From Butyrivibrio fibrisolvens (GTDB taxonomy: Bacteria; Bacillota; Clostridia; Lachnospirales; Lachnospiraceae), in contig NZ_CP065800.1 of assembly GCF_023206215.1 (NCBI RefSeq), positions 992,001-1,056,000 of the forward strand: a stretch of DNA of 64,000 bases, read 5' to 3'. A program made the position numbers and the translations under genes. Shown here piece after piece: positions 55,023 through 63,047 of this stretch (its first letter is position 1; every line of letters starts with the position of its first letter). Under the pieces are notes generated by a model. That model was not told the DNA's origin, made no database searches, and worked only from the letters and a program-made list of their open reading frames with translations.

Positions 55023-56372
55023 TCAGATGGTGTGAATCTTCTTTTCCCAATGACTGAGTTTGAAATATATCATCATAAGGATGCTGCACATCATCCATCC
55101 AACAGGGAATGACAGGCTTACAGGGTATATGGATGGTGTAAGCCTTGTGATCACAAAAAGGTATATCTGTCTGAATACTACAAAGCTGAATATCATGATG
55201 AACATGGGTGCTGTTGCATCTCCGATACCTCTTAGGACACCTGCATGAATCTGATTGAAGCAGCAGAAGAAATCGAACATGCAGTTACATCTTATAAAGA
55301 TGATGCCGTATTTCATAACAGCTTCATCCTTGGTAAAAAATCTAATGATATACGGAGCTCCTGCGTATTCTGCGGCGCAGATGATTATTGTCACGATTAT
55401 TGCAAGAAGGAGTGATACTCTTATGCCTTGTTTGATACGATCAGGGTTTTTGGCGCCTGCATTCTGTCCGGTAAATGTGGTATTGGCAAGGGCGATGCTC
55501 TGAAGAGGGAGCATTACAAAAGCATCTATCCTTCCATAACTTCCCCAGCCTGCCGTTGATGCGGCTCCGAAGCTGTTGATATAGCTCTGGACGAAGATAT
55601 TGGAGAAACTGATTATAGCCATCTGTAGTCCTGCGGGAAGACCTACTGCAAATATCCTTTTAAGTATAGAAGTGTCTATATGCATCTCTTTAAGGGATAC
55701 ACTGTAGCTTTCTTTGGACCTTATCAGTACGAACATACCCATGAATGCAGATACAAACTGTGCGATGATAGTGGCATAGGCAACTCCGGCAACTCCCATT
55801 TCAAATTTGATTACAAATACAAGGTCCAGGATTATGTTAAGGACGCTTGTAAGTATCAGGAACATGAGCGGTCTTACAGAATCTCCGATAGCACGTAGTA
55901 TAGCAGAAGTCATGTTGTAGAACATAAGTCCAAGGATACCCAAAAAGTAGATCCTAAGGTAGGTTGTGGCAGGTTCTATAACTGTCACGTCGGTCTTCAT
56001 GAGAACGATAAGGGGCGGTGTTATAAAATAGCCCAGTATCATAAAGATGATACCCATGATGAATGTTGCAGATAGCGCAGTATGAATTGACTTTCTGAGC
56101 ATATCACCTTTCTGGGCTCCGAAGAACTGGGATATTATTACAGAAGATCCTGTAGAAAAGCCTACAAAAAGTCCTACAAGTGTATTGATGATAACAGCGG
56201 TACTGGTAACTGCTGCAAGTGATTCGGGACCTACAAACTGTCCGACTATAACACTGTCAACTGTGTTATAAAGCTGCTGAAAAGCATTGCCAAGTAGTAG
56301 CGGCAAAGCAAAAAGGACCAGTTCCTTAAGGATCGGTCCCTTGGTCATATCGATATTTTTAGATCTAGCCAT
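55023..56372 (-). CDS. MATE family efflux transporter
   Basis: A 449-residue inner-membrane multidrug/sodium antiporter with 12 membrane segments. The start MARSKNIDMTKGPILKELV is typical of clostridial MATE proteins, followed by FALPLLLGNAFQQLYNTVDS, VGQFVGPESLAAV and GFSTGSSVIISQFFGA. Internal symmetry between halves is seen (GAASTAGWGSYGRIDAFVML). The ATG at 56372 has TAGGAGG 6 nt upstream; the frame extends ten codons further without a site. The substrate is not known. Confidence 0.92.
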   Translation of the reverse strand: MARSKNIDMTKGPILKELVLFALPLLLGNAFQQLYNTVDSVIVGQFVGPESLAAVTSTAVIINTLVGLFVGFSTGSSVIISQFFGAQKGDMLRKSIHTALSATFIMGIIFMILGYFITPPLIVLMKTDVTVIEPATTYLRIYFLGILGLMFYNMTSAILRAIGDSVRPLMFLILTSVLNIILDLVFVIKFEMGVAGVAYATIIAQFVSAFMGMFVLIRSKESYSVSLKEMHIDTSILKRIFAVGLPAGLQMAIISFSNIFVQSYINSFGAASTAGWGSYGRIDAFVMLPLQSIALANTTFTGQNAGAKNPDRIKQGIRVSLLLAIIVTIIICAAEYAGAPYIIRFFTKDEAVMKYGIIFIRCNCMFDFFCCFNQIHAGVLRGIGDATAPMFIMIFSFVVFRQIYLFVITRLTPSIYPVSLSFPVGWMMCSILMMIYFKLSHWEKKIHTI

Positions 56373-56427
56373 GATAATCCTCCTAAAACAAGTATAGCAC
56401 AATTACATTGTGGGATATAGAATGCGC

Positions 56428-56486
56428 CAAACTTACCACCTTGGTGAGATTTCCTCGGACATGGCACTGATCAAGTGGTAAGTTTG
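56428..56486. repeat. Short hairpin with P2-like outer stem
   Basis: CAAACTTACCACcTTG pairs with CAAGTGGTAAGTTTG (15 bp with one bulge) around a 28-nt loop. The ends recall the outer stem AACTTCCCAC(C/T)T of copy P2 and the hairpin at 5631. It lies between divergent promoters, so it is not a terminator. Confidence 0.6.
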
Positions 56487-56578
56487 CTAAAATGCATAAA
56501 AAGCAAGTGCAATTGAGTGTTTGAGGTGGTATAGTTATTAAAAATCCTAAATAAACAGCATAAAAAGGGGATGGGGAA

Positions 56579-56776
56579 ATGTATTACGTAGAAGTTATTG
56601 TTCTTTTGATCATCGGTATGTACGGCCTTGCGCAGGCTTTTGTAAGAAACAGCGTTGCAAAAGATTCTAAGGGCAATGCTAAGAGCACAAAGCCTATTAA
56701 AGTATCCGGTGCACTTCTTGCACTTGTGTCATGGCTTCTGGCTGGATATATCATCTATCATTATCTGGGAGTGTAA
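56579..56776 (+). CDS. Small membrane protein
   Basis: A 65-residue protein with two membrane helices (VEVIVLLIIGMYGLAQAFV at 5-23; ALLALVSWLLAGYIIYHYL at 45-63) and a short basic, Lys/Ser-rich loop between them. GGGGATGGGG lies just before the ATG. It is likely a real small gene, of unknown function. It is followed at once by structured leader L2. Confidence 0.65.
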   Translation: MYYVEVIVLLIIGMYGLAQAFVRNSVAKDSKGNAKSTKPIKVSGALLALVSWLLAGYIIYHYLGV

Positions 56777-56777
56777 A

Positions 56778-56872
56778 AAGTTTGAAAGTGTTCCACTTTC
56801 AAACCCAAATTGGTGTCGCGAGCACCACCAATTTGAAGCATTAGTTACTTCCTTTTCTCGCGACATGAGGTT
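56778..56872 (+). promoter_or_regulatory. Structured leader L2 with possible pseudoknot at the ribosome binding site
   Basis: Hairpin GTTTGAAAGTG-ttc-CACTTTCAAAC is followed by hairpin CAAATTGGTG/CACCAATTTG (56806-56835). The loop of the second contains GTCGCGAG (56815-56822), an exact 8-nt complement of CTCGCGAC at 56857-56864, which abuts ATGAGGTT. TTGAAGCATTAGTT (14 nt) and CTCGC-x-ACATGAGGTT are shared with leader L1 at 21732. The first hairpin plus flank recurs exactly, inverted, at 30219. Confidence 0.65.
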
Positions 56873-58424
56873 AAAACATGGCATTATGAATGAATTCAAC
56901 GCTTTAGAATGCATTAATAAAATCTGGGACAGATTACAAAAGGCAGGGTTATTAAATGGCGGAAGCGGGAGTATTCACAGTCTTTTGGCAGATCAGGGCG
57001 GATGCAGGATATTTGAAGAATATGTTTATCCATATAGCGCTTCAAGGATGCATAGGATGTTCTCTGTTACTAAGTCTTTTGTATCTCTTGCTATAGGCTT
57101 TCTTATAGAAGAGGGGAAGTTATCTTTAGAAGATAAGATCGTGACTTTTTTCTCTGAATATAAGCCTGAAGGGGGATTCCATCCGTATCTTTCTGATATG
57201 ACGATCAGGGATATGCTTCGTATGGAGACCTGTCATACGTCTACGACCTACAAGTTCCATATAAATATTAACTGGGTCGAGAGCTTTTTTGTCACACTGC
57301 CTTCTCATAGAAGCGGCAAGGTGTTTAATTATGATACTTCATCGTCACATACTCTTGCGGCTCTTGTTAAGAAGTTATCCGGTATGGGAGTGCTTGATTA
57401 TCTTAGGACCAAGATTCCTTCGAAATATATTTTTTCCAAAGATGCATATATTATCACTGACCCTTTTGGGGACGAGATAGGCGGGGCAGGGCTTATGTGC
57501 TATCCTGAGGATCTTCTTAAAGTTGGAAGATTCGTAATGGATGAGCTTTTGAAAGGTGATAAGCTGTGTGATGGTCAAAACGGGGAGAGCCTGTCAGAGG
57601 ACGCTGCCTTGGCATTTTGTAAAGGTGATCATTGCACAGAGGTAACAAGCTTTGGAGATTATATTAAAGAAGCTGTGAGCTTTAAAGTTCCTAATATCCA
57701 GACCGGCCAGGTGACTGAGGAGCGGCAGGGATACGGATATCAGTTCTGGCGGATCAGGGGCGGCTTTTGTATGTACGGAATGGGTGGTCAGTACGTCCTG
57801 TTCTATCCCCAGTATGATCTTGTGATCGTGACAACTGCTGATCTTCAGAATATTAAGGGCGGCACCCAGCCTCTGCTTGATATCATTCACGATAGCCTTT
57901 TGGAATATGCTCCTTCTTTTTCCAAGTATGAAAAAGATATAGAGGAGTGCACTTTATTAAAGAATTATAGCCCATGTTTTGACTATACTTATAGAATACT
58001 TAATGAGCCACTGACTGATGGTTTTAAAGAATCAGGTGATAAGGCAAGGTTTGAGTCTTTTCATATAAGTTATGGTGATAGTGGCTGCCTGTCCATAAAG
58101 CAAAGATCGGGTAGCGGCGTCATAGATTACATTATTCCTTTTGATCTGACTAAAGAATGTGAAGGAAGTCTTCCTCTTGTGGATCCTGCCACAGGGCAGT
58201 CTCTAAGCGCCACCAGCAAGGAAGTTCCTTTTATATCCAAATCCGGATGGACGGCAAGTGATACTTTATATATAGAACTGAGCCTTATAGGAGAAGATGT
58301 TGGATCTATCCATATCAACATGAATATTTCTGCTGATAATCTCACAGTTCAGATGAGGAAGATAGTAGAAGCAAGGTTTGAAGACTTTACGGGATTTATC
58401 GAAGGTGTGGCAGATAGTATTTAG
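56865..58424 (+). CDS. Serine hydrolase, class C beta-lactamase-like esterase
   Basis: About 519 residues, cytoplasmic by prediction. The beta-lactamase family domain has SVTK (nucleophile Ser, SxxK) within MFSVTKSFVSLAIGFLIEEG, YDT-S in FNYDTSSSHTLAALVKKL (YxN-like) and GMGGQYVLFYP near the third motif. The C-terminal 150 residues form an extra beta domain. It is probably an esterase or D-Ala peptidase homologue, not a drug-resistance enzyme. Starts possible: ATG at 56865, overlapping the GAGG site, or ATG at 56886, 15 nt beyond GAGG. The upstream frame from 56655 is not used. Leader L2 precedes it directly. Confidence 0.75.
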   Translation: MRLKHGIMNEFNALECINKIWDRLQKAGLLNGGSGSIHSLLADQGGCRIFEEYVYPYSASRMHRMFSVTKSFVSLAIGFLIEEGKLSLEDKIVTFFSEYKPEGGFHPYLSDMTIRDMLRMETCHTSTTYKFHININWVESFFVTLPSHRSGKVFNYDTSSSHTLAALVKKLSGMGVLDYLRTKIPSKYIFSKDAYIITDPFGDEIGGAGLMCYPEDLLKVGRFVMDELLKGDKLCDGQNGESLSEDAALAFCKGDHCTEVTSFGDYIKEAVSFKVPNIQTGQVTEERQGYGYQFWRIRGGFCMYGMGGQYVLFYPQYDLVIVTTADLQNIKGGTQPLLDIIHDSLLEYAPSFSKYEKDIEECTLLKNYSPCFDYTYRILNEPLTDGFKESGDKARFESFHISYGDSGCLSIKQRSGSGVIDYIIPFDLTKECEGSLPLVDPATGQSLSATSKEVPFISKSGWTASDTLYIELSLIGEDVGSIHINMNISADNLTVQMRKIVEARFEDFTGFIEGVADSI

Positions 58425-58484
58425 AATATTAGCATAGCTAAAACATTTGGAATTTATTATTTCTCGCGATGTTATTGTAAATAT

Positions 58485-58534
58485 GTCATAATAGATATGA
58501 ACGGTATAACGCACATATCTGTTATGACTTTTTT
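58485..58534 (+). terminator. Terminator after the serine hydrolase gene
   Basis: GTCATAATAGATATG pairs with CATATCTGTTATGAC (one mismatch) and is followed by a T run. Confidence 0.85.
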
Positions 58535-58603
58535 ATTTGCAAATTTACTATCATGCGGGGGACATAGATATCAATAGGCAGTAAATGGGAGAGGTTTTGC
58601 CTC

Positions 58604-59839
58604 ATGAAAAAGTCTTCTCTTGCTGTTCTGTGTACATGCATCTTAATAGTTAATTCTATAGCGCTTCCTGTACTTGCGGCAAGGCAGCCCTCTGATACCT
58701 TGACGGATTACAGGGATATATTTATTGATGCCTTAAATGAAGCGAGACAGGAAGTTGGTCCTGAAGAAGATTACAGCGGCATGACAGATGAACAGAAGCA
58801 GGAAGCTATAGAGAAGGCCGAGGAGGAAGATGACAAGGCAAGGGATGAGGCTAAAGAAAGCGTAGAGAATATTCAGGATGATCTTAAGGATCAGCAGCAG
58901 GCATCCGGCCCTGTAGGTATAATCATTGATGCTGATATGTCCACAGACGTAGATGATGTCACAGCAGTTCGCATAGCGCAGGAACTTGAGTATCAGGGAC
59001 TGTGCGATATCCTGGGCTTTGCATACTGCTCCAGGAATCCTTCAGGCAATAATATCAAGGCAGCAGAAGGCCTTTTTGACTATGCAGGACTTACAGACGT
59101 ACCTATAGCCAAGGCGTCTGTAAGCTATGAATACGGTGGAAACGGAGATTACTGGGGAGTTTTGTGGCAGTACAAGACTACAAGTCATCCCGTATACGAC
59201 AATGCCGTAACTATGTACAAAGAAGTCCTATCCGCCCATGACGGTAAGATAAGGATAGTGACTACCGGATTTCTAACTAATATACGTGAGCTTCTCAAAG
59301 ATCCCCAAGGCTATGAACTTGTCAAAGACAAGGTTGATGCTATCTATATAACAGGAGGAGAGTATCAGGGACTCTGTTATAACCTCTCCTATGATGAGAC
59401 CAGGGTTGGAGCCACTGATTATGTTGTTAAGAATAGCCCTGTACCATTGTATTTCACAATGGATGTCCTTGGTGCTATAAGATGCGGAGGTCATCTTACT
59501 AAGATGGATACAGCTAACAGTGATATCTTGTCCAAGGCATATGCACAGTTCGGTCTTGAAGATGGCCAGAACTACGGCAACTGCGATGGAACAGCGGTAT
59601 ACTGTGCGGTGACTCAGGATACAGGTTATGGAGGATACTTCGAAGCTATCCCTTGCGATTTTAAGATCAATCTAAGTAACGGAGGTGTCATCACTCAGAC
59701 CAGGAGTGATACAGTTACCGGAGTATATATGCTGGAAGCTACCTATACAAAAGATAAATATGTACTGTACGGATCAGCGACTTATACTAATCTTTTTGAT
59801 TCATTTATTGAAGCGGATTATCTTAGAAGGCATCAATAA
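58604..59839 (+). CDS. Exported nucleoside hydrolase-like protein
   Basis: A 411-residue protein. A signal peptide (about 1-26, ending VLAARQ) is followed by a Glu/Lys-rich predicted coiled coil (about 50-100). The remainder is an inosine-uridine nucleoside hydrolase fold: IIIDADMSTDVDDVTAVRIA supplies the Ca2+-binding DxDxxxDxDD cluster, IRIVTTGFLTNIRELL and AIYITGGEYQG follow. Nucleoside hydrolases are usually cytoplasmic; an exported form with a coiled coil is unusual and may scavenge nucleosides or act on other ribosides. It has GAGAGG before the ATG. Confidence 0.75.
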   Translation: MKKSSLAVLCTCILIVNSIALPVLAARQPSDTLTDYRDIFIDALNEARQEVGPEEDYSGMTDEQKQEAIEKAEEEDDKARDEAKESVENIQDDLKDQQQASGPVGIIIDADMSTDVDDVTAVRIAQELEYQGLCDILGFAYCSRNPSGNNIKAAEGLFDYAGLTDVPIAKASVSYEYGGNGDYWGVLWQYKTTSHPVYDNAVTMYKEVLSAHDGKIRIVTTGFLTNIRELLKDPQGYELVKDKVDAIYITGGEYQGLCYNLSYDETRVGATDYVVKNSPVPLYFTMDVLGAIRCGGHLTKMDTANSDILSKAYAQFGLEDGQNYGNCDGTAVYCAVTQDTGYGGYFEAIPCDFKINLSNGGVITQTRSDTVTGVYMLEATYTKDKYVLYGSATYTNLFDSFIEADYLRRHQ

Positions 59840-59907
59840 AACGTTGCGAACGTTTCAAGTACATCACTGTACTTGAAATACGTTTGGCATTCGTAGTATG
59901 AGGTTTA
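59840..59907 (+). promoter_or_regulatory. Structured element L3a
   Basis: AACGT-tgcga-ACGTT hairpin is followed by TTTCAAGTACA-tcac-TGTACTTGAAA (11-bp stem). The loop bases GCGAA can pair with TTCGT at 59890-59894, just before ATGAGGTT (59898-59905). This is the same plan as leaders L1 and L2, with hairpin order changed. No gene starts here; the next element L3b follows at once. Confidence 0.5.
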
Positions 59908-60034
59908 GTGTGAAAAATTGTATCGATATAACAATTTTTCACACGGCTATTTGATACGAGCCCAAATAGCCATTATGGCAAATCCAAATCTGATATTCAT
60001 ATTGCCAGACTCTCACAAGTACTCGTCATGAAGG
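59908..60034 (+). promoter_or_regulatory. Structured leader L3b before the lipoprotein gene
   Basis: Hairpin GTGTGAAAAATTGT/ACAATTTTTCACAC (14 bp) is followed by GGCTATTTG-atacgagcc-CAAATAGCC. The loop ACGAG (59956-59960) is complementary to CTCGT at 60022-60026, 1 nt before ATGAAGG. TGGCAA/TTGCCA lies between. AAGGA is the ribosome binding site of the gene at 60041. The order is the same as in leader L2. Confidence 0.55.
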
Positions 60035-60040
60035 AATAAT

Positions 60041-61495
60041 ATGAACAACTTTCATTCTAAGTATAACTTTATAGTGGCAGTCCTGGTAGCCTCTATGGTT
60101 TTGGGGCTAATGTCTTGCAAAGCATTTAGAAACTCATCTATAGAGGTTATATTTGCTGACAATATTATTCAAATAGACTGCGGTGACAACTATACTATAA
60201 AAAGTGAACCGGATGATAATGGCATATATACTATAAAGCATAAAGAAGATGGAAAAAATATATTGTTATCTTTCTATACAGATGCAGATTTTAGCGCTCT
60301 TGAAGCTGATATGATGACCTGGACCAGAAAGGGTTATGTGACCGGAGCTTCTTTTTTATTTGATGCATCAGGAAATGGAAAGCTTGATTATAGCGGGTTT
60401 GATGGTACGACTTCATACTATAGGCAGGTTAGATACCTGGCAGGTACAGACATCTATGCCATATTAGATGCTGCGTCAACAGTAGACATGACAGAACTTG
60501 ACCAGATAAGCATTGTGGTCAAGGAGATCTCAGCGCCTTTTGACCACTCCAAGAGAATCAATGAACTTGCCAATTATATGCAGAACTATGCAGGAACCAA
60601 AGCCAATATTGAAGAAGGTCAGAAGGCTTATGATGGAAGCTCTGCTGCAAGTGGTGATGGGGGATTAACAGATGCATCCGGCATTGGAACATCCCCTTTA
60701 GATAATGCCAACATAGATGAAAGTCTCTTGACATTGGACGGCGTTACAAGTGTGCTGGAAGAGTTTGGATATACTAGTACATCTAAAGAAGAGACTGATG
60801 ATTATAAGACAATCCTATATACCAAGGCAGGAAGTGCAACTCAGATAAGTCTTACGATCATGTATGATCTTTCGCAAACAGATGATCGCTACAGGGATGA
60901 GCTTTCATCAACAGGATATGACAAGGTTCACAATCCGGTAGTAATGCGCGTTCCGAATGATGAAGGATATGCAAGGTACTATGCAGCAATGCATGATGAT
61001 GACGCAATACTTATAATATATACAGATGATGCAGATGAGTGCAGCAGGATTTGTGCAAGGTTTGGACTTGTATATCAGGCAGATTCTGATGCCTATGATG
61101 AGATAACCTATGGAGAAGAACCGGCAGTCCCTGCAGAAGGCGTTGTAGATCTGTCCCTTGAAAAATACAGGGCAGTAGCATCATATTTTGGAATAATCGA
61201 TGATATCTCCGAAACTCTTGATGATGGTAATATTGTGGGCGGAGATTTCATGGACGGGACGACTATGAGCCATGCGTATGTGGATTCCAGATATGTTCAG
61301 GCGACATTTGAAGAGATGCTCAAAGCTTATGGGATACAAGGCCCTAACCCATGTGTATTCAAGATGAATTCAAGATTTATAGTGATAGCATATGATACAG
61401 GTGGTAATATAATCATGGTGTCCAGTACGTCAGGAACAAGGCTTGCCAGGATATGCGGATATTTCGGACTTGATGTTACCAAGGATGACCAATGA
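60041..61495 (+). CDS. Lipoprotein or membrane-anchored protein of unknown function
   Basis: A 484-residue exported protein. The N-terminus has a hydrophobic segment (FIVAVLVASMVLGLMSCK) with a possible lipobox LMSC at about 27. The middle and C-terminal parts contain two similar segments: ILIIYTDDADECSRICARFG (about 325) and a later MVSSTSGTRLARICGYFGL, each ending a mixed alpha/beta unit, so two diverged repeat domains may exist. No family is recognised. AAGGA lies 6 nt upstream of the ATG. It is 32 bp before the fructokinase gene and may be co-transcribed. Confidence 0.62.
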   Translation: MNNFHSKYNFIVAVLVASMVLGLMSCKAFRNSSIEVIFADNIIQIDCGDNYTIKSEPDDNGIYTIKHKEDGKNILLSFYTDADFSALEADMMTWTRKGYVTGASFLFDASGNGKLDYSGFDGTTSYYRQVRYLAGTDIYAILDAASTVDMTELDQISIVVKEISAPFDHSKRINELANYMQNYAGTKANIEEGQKAYDGSSAASGDGGLTDASGIGTSPLDNANIDESLLTLDGVTSVLEEFGYTSTSKEETDDYKTILYTKAGSATQISLTIMYDLSQTDDRYRDELSSTGYDKVHNPVVMRVPNDEGYARYYAAMHDDDAILIIYTDDADECSRICARFGLVYQADSDAYDEITYGEEPAVPAEGVVDLSLEKYRAVASYFGIIDDISETLDDGNIVGGDFMDGTTMSHAYVDSRYVQATFEEMLKAYGIQGPNPCVFKMNSRFIVIAYDTGGNIIMVSSTSGTRLARICGYFGLDVTKDDQ

Positions 61496-61526
61496 CAATA
61501 AAAAATTATAAGAGGAGAAGAGAAGT

Positions 61527-62396
61527 ATGATTTATGGTGGTATTGAAGCGGGCGGAACTAAGATGATATGCGTTATAGGCGATGAGAACGGCAGGATACT
61601 TGACAGGATGCAGATTCCTACCAAGACTCCCGAAGAGACTATGCCTATAATGATCGATTATTTTAAAGGCAAGGATATCAAAGCTCTCGGAATAGCATGC
61701 TTTGGGCCTATTGATCTTAACAGGGATTCTAAGACCTATGGTTATATAACATCTACGCCCAAGCTTGCCTGGAAGAACTATGACATAGTCGGTGCTTTCA
61801 AAAAAGAGCTGGGTGTACCGATAGGTTTTGATACAGATGTTAACGGATCACTCCTTGGAGAGATAACCTGGGGATGTGCCAAAGGCCTTACGGATGCTCT
61901 GTATCTCACTATAGGAACAGGTGTCGGCGGCGGAGTTATGGCAGGTGGCAAGCTCCTGCACGGCATGCTCCATCCTGAACTTGGACATATCAAAATGGCA
62001 GTAGCAGATGGAGATACATATAAAGGCAAGTGCCCATACCACGGAACCTGTTTTGAAGGAATGGCAGCAGGTCCTGCTATTGAAGACAGATGGGGCAAAA
62101 AAGCTGTAGAACTTGCAGATGACGATAAAGTCTGGGACCTTGAAAGTACATATATAGCTCAGGCTCTGTGCACATATATCCTGACACTTAGCCCTCAGAT
62201 CATCATCCTTGGCGGAGGAGTAATGCATCAGGAGCAGCTCTTTCCACTTATAAGGAAAAAAGTCCTGGAGCAGCTAAACGGATATATTGTAACCAAAGAA
62301 CTTAAAGACATAGATAACTATATAGTTCCTGCCAGCCTAAACGATGACCAGGGAATAATGGGATCCATAAAGCTTGCAATGGACGCAGATATCTAA
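61527..62396 (+). CDS. scrK: ROK family fructokinase
   Basis: A 289-residue sugar kinase. The ATP-binding motif is GGIEAGGTKMICVIG at the start, and TIGTGVGGGVMAGGKL and the zinc-binding CPYHGTCFEGMAAGPAIEDRWG are characteristic of ROK fructokinases (B. subtilis YdhR-like), as is HPELGHIKM. It phosphorylates fructose to fructose 6-phosphate, probably fructose released from raffinose or sucrose after galactose removal. GGAGAAGAG lies before the ATG. Confidence 0.9.
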   Translation: MIYGGIEAGGTKMICVIGDENGRILDRMQIPTKTPEETMPIMIDYFKGKDIKALGIACFGPIDLNRDSKTYGYITSTPKLAWKNYDIVGAFKKELGVPIGFDTDVNGSLLGEITWGCAKGLTDALYLTIGTGVGGGVMAGGKLLHGMLHPELGHIKMAVADGDTYKGKCPYHGTCFEGMAAGPAIEDRWGKKAVELADDDKVWDLESTYIAQALCTYILTLSPQIIILGGGVMHQEQLFPLIRKKVLEQLNGYIVTKELKDIDNYIVPASLNDDQGIMGSIKLAMDADI

Positions 62397-62403
62397 TTTA
62401 TTG

Positions 62404-62699
62404 AAACTTCGCACTTGCCAAACATACGCCACCCTTTGAGGCAGCGCCGATGCGGATAGTTTATAATGCATTTTCATATCTTGAAGGTGTTATAATTCAG
62501 GGCATGATATCTGGATTTTTATATTCTAGGGTCTGAAACTCGCTTCGCTCAGACATGCAGACCCTAAGAAGAATATAAAAATCCATCTCTCATGCTCCTG
62601 AATTTTATAACATCTTCAAAAGATATGAAAATGCATTATAAACTATCCGCATCGGTGCTGCCTCAAAGGGTGGCGTATGTTTGGCAAGTGCGAAGTTTG
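62404..62699 (+). repeat. Long palindromic element, copy P5
   Basis: A 296-nt palindrome whose arms pair almost throughout: AAACTTCGCACTTGCCAAAC at the left and its exact complement at the right. The loop core is AACTCGCTTCGCTCAGACATG. It differs from copy P1 (inverted) at many paired positions, for example GGACCG/CGGTCC in P1 and GGATAG/CTATCC here, or CGTATC/GATACG and CATATC/GATATG. It begins 8 nt after the fructokinase stop, core in the sense direction. Confidence 0.9.
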
Positions 62700-62915
62700 A
62701 GAAAATTAATCGATTAAAATTAAAAAAGCTTATATCTATCAGATTCGGCATGATAATAATGCTTAATAAGATGGATATAAGCTTTTTAACATTTTGACAG
62801 TTTTCAAAAACAATAGATGCTAACACAAGCGAAGATTATATTATAATATAATCATAGAAAATAAAAGGGAAGCAGCGCATAGAATCGTTCCTTGGAATCG
62901 GTAACTTGGAATTTG

Positions 62916-62962
62916 GGACTATAACAAATGAAATCAAAAGCTGATTTTATTTGTTATAGTCC
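62916..62962. repeat. 21-bp hairpin upstream of galK
   Basis: GGACTATAACAAATGAAATCA pairs fully (one G-U) with its complement around a 5-nt loop. GAAGGCAAAGCC, the tag found at the end of copy P3, follows at 62964-62975. It is 85 bp before galK; with no T tract it is not a simple terminator. The rest of 62700-63047 is AT-rich and contains the galK ribosome site GACGAGG. Confidence 0.65.
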
Positions 62963-63047
62963 TGAAGGCAAAGCCCCTACTTACCGTAAAGCCATGCGCA
63001 GCCATCCTGTTAACAACAATATTTAAGCAAAAAGACGAGGTATTTTT

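Noticed and set aside
54860..55057. 65-codon open frame between trmL and the MATE gene
   Set aside because: No ribosome site, overlap with the end of the MATE gene on the other strand, and no recognisable sequence character.
56865..58424. Antibiotic-resistance beta-lactamase
   Set aside because: No signal peptide, SxxK esterase-type context and an extra C-terminal domain point to a general serine hydrolase.
2344..62699. CRISPR-like or tandem repeat reading of the five palindromes
   Set aside because: The copies are kilobases apart, each is a single hairpin, and there are no spacers or cas genes.
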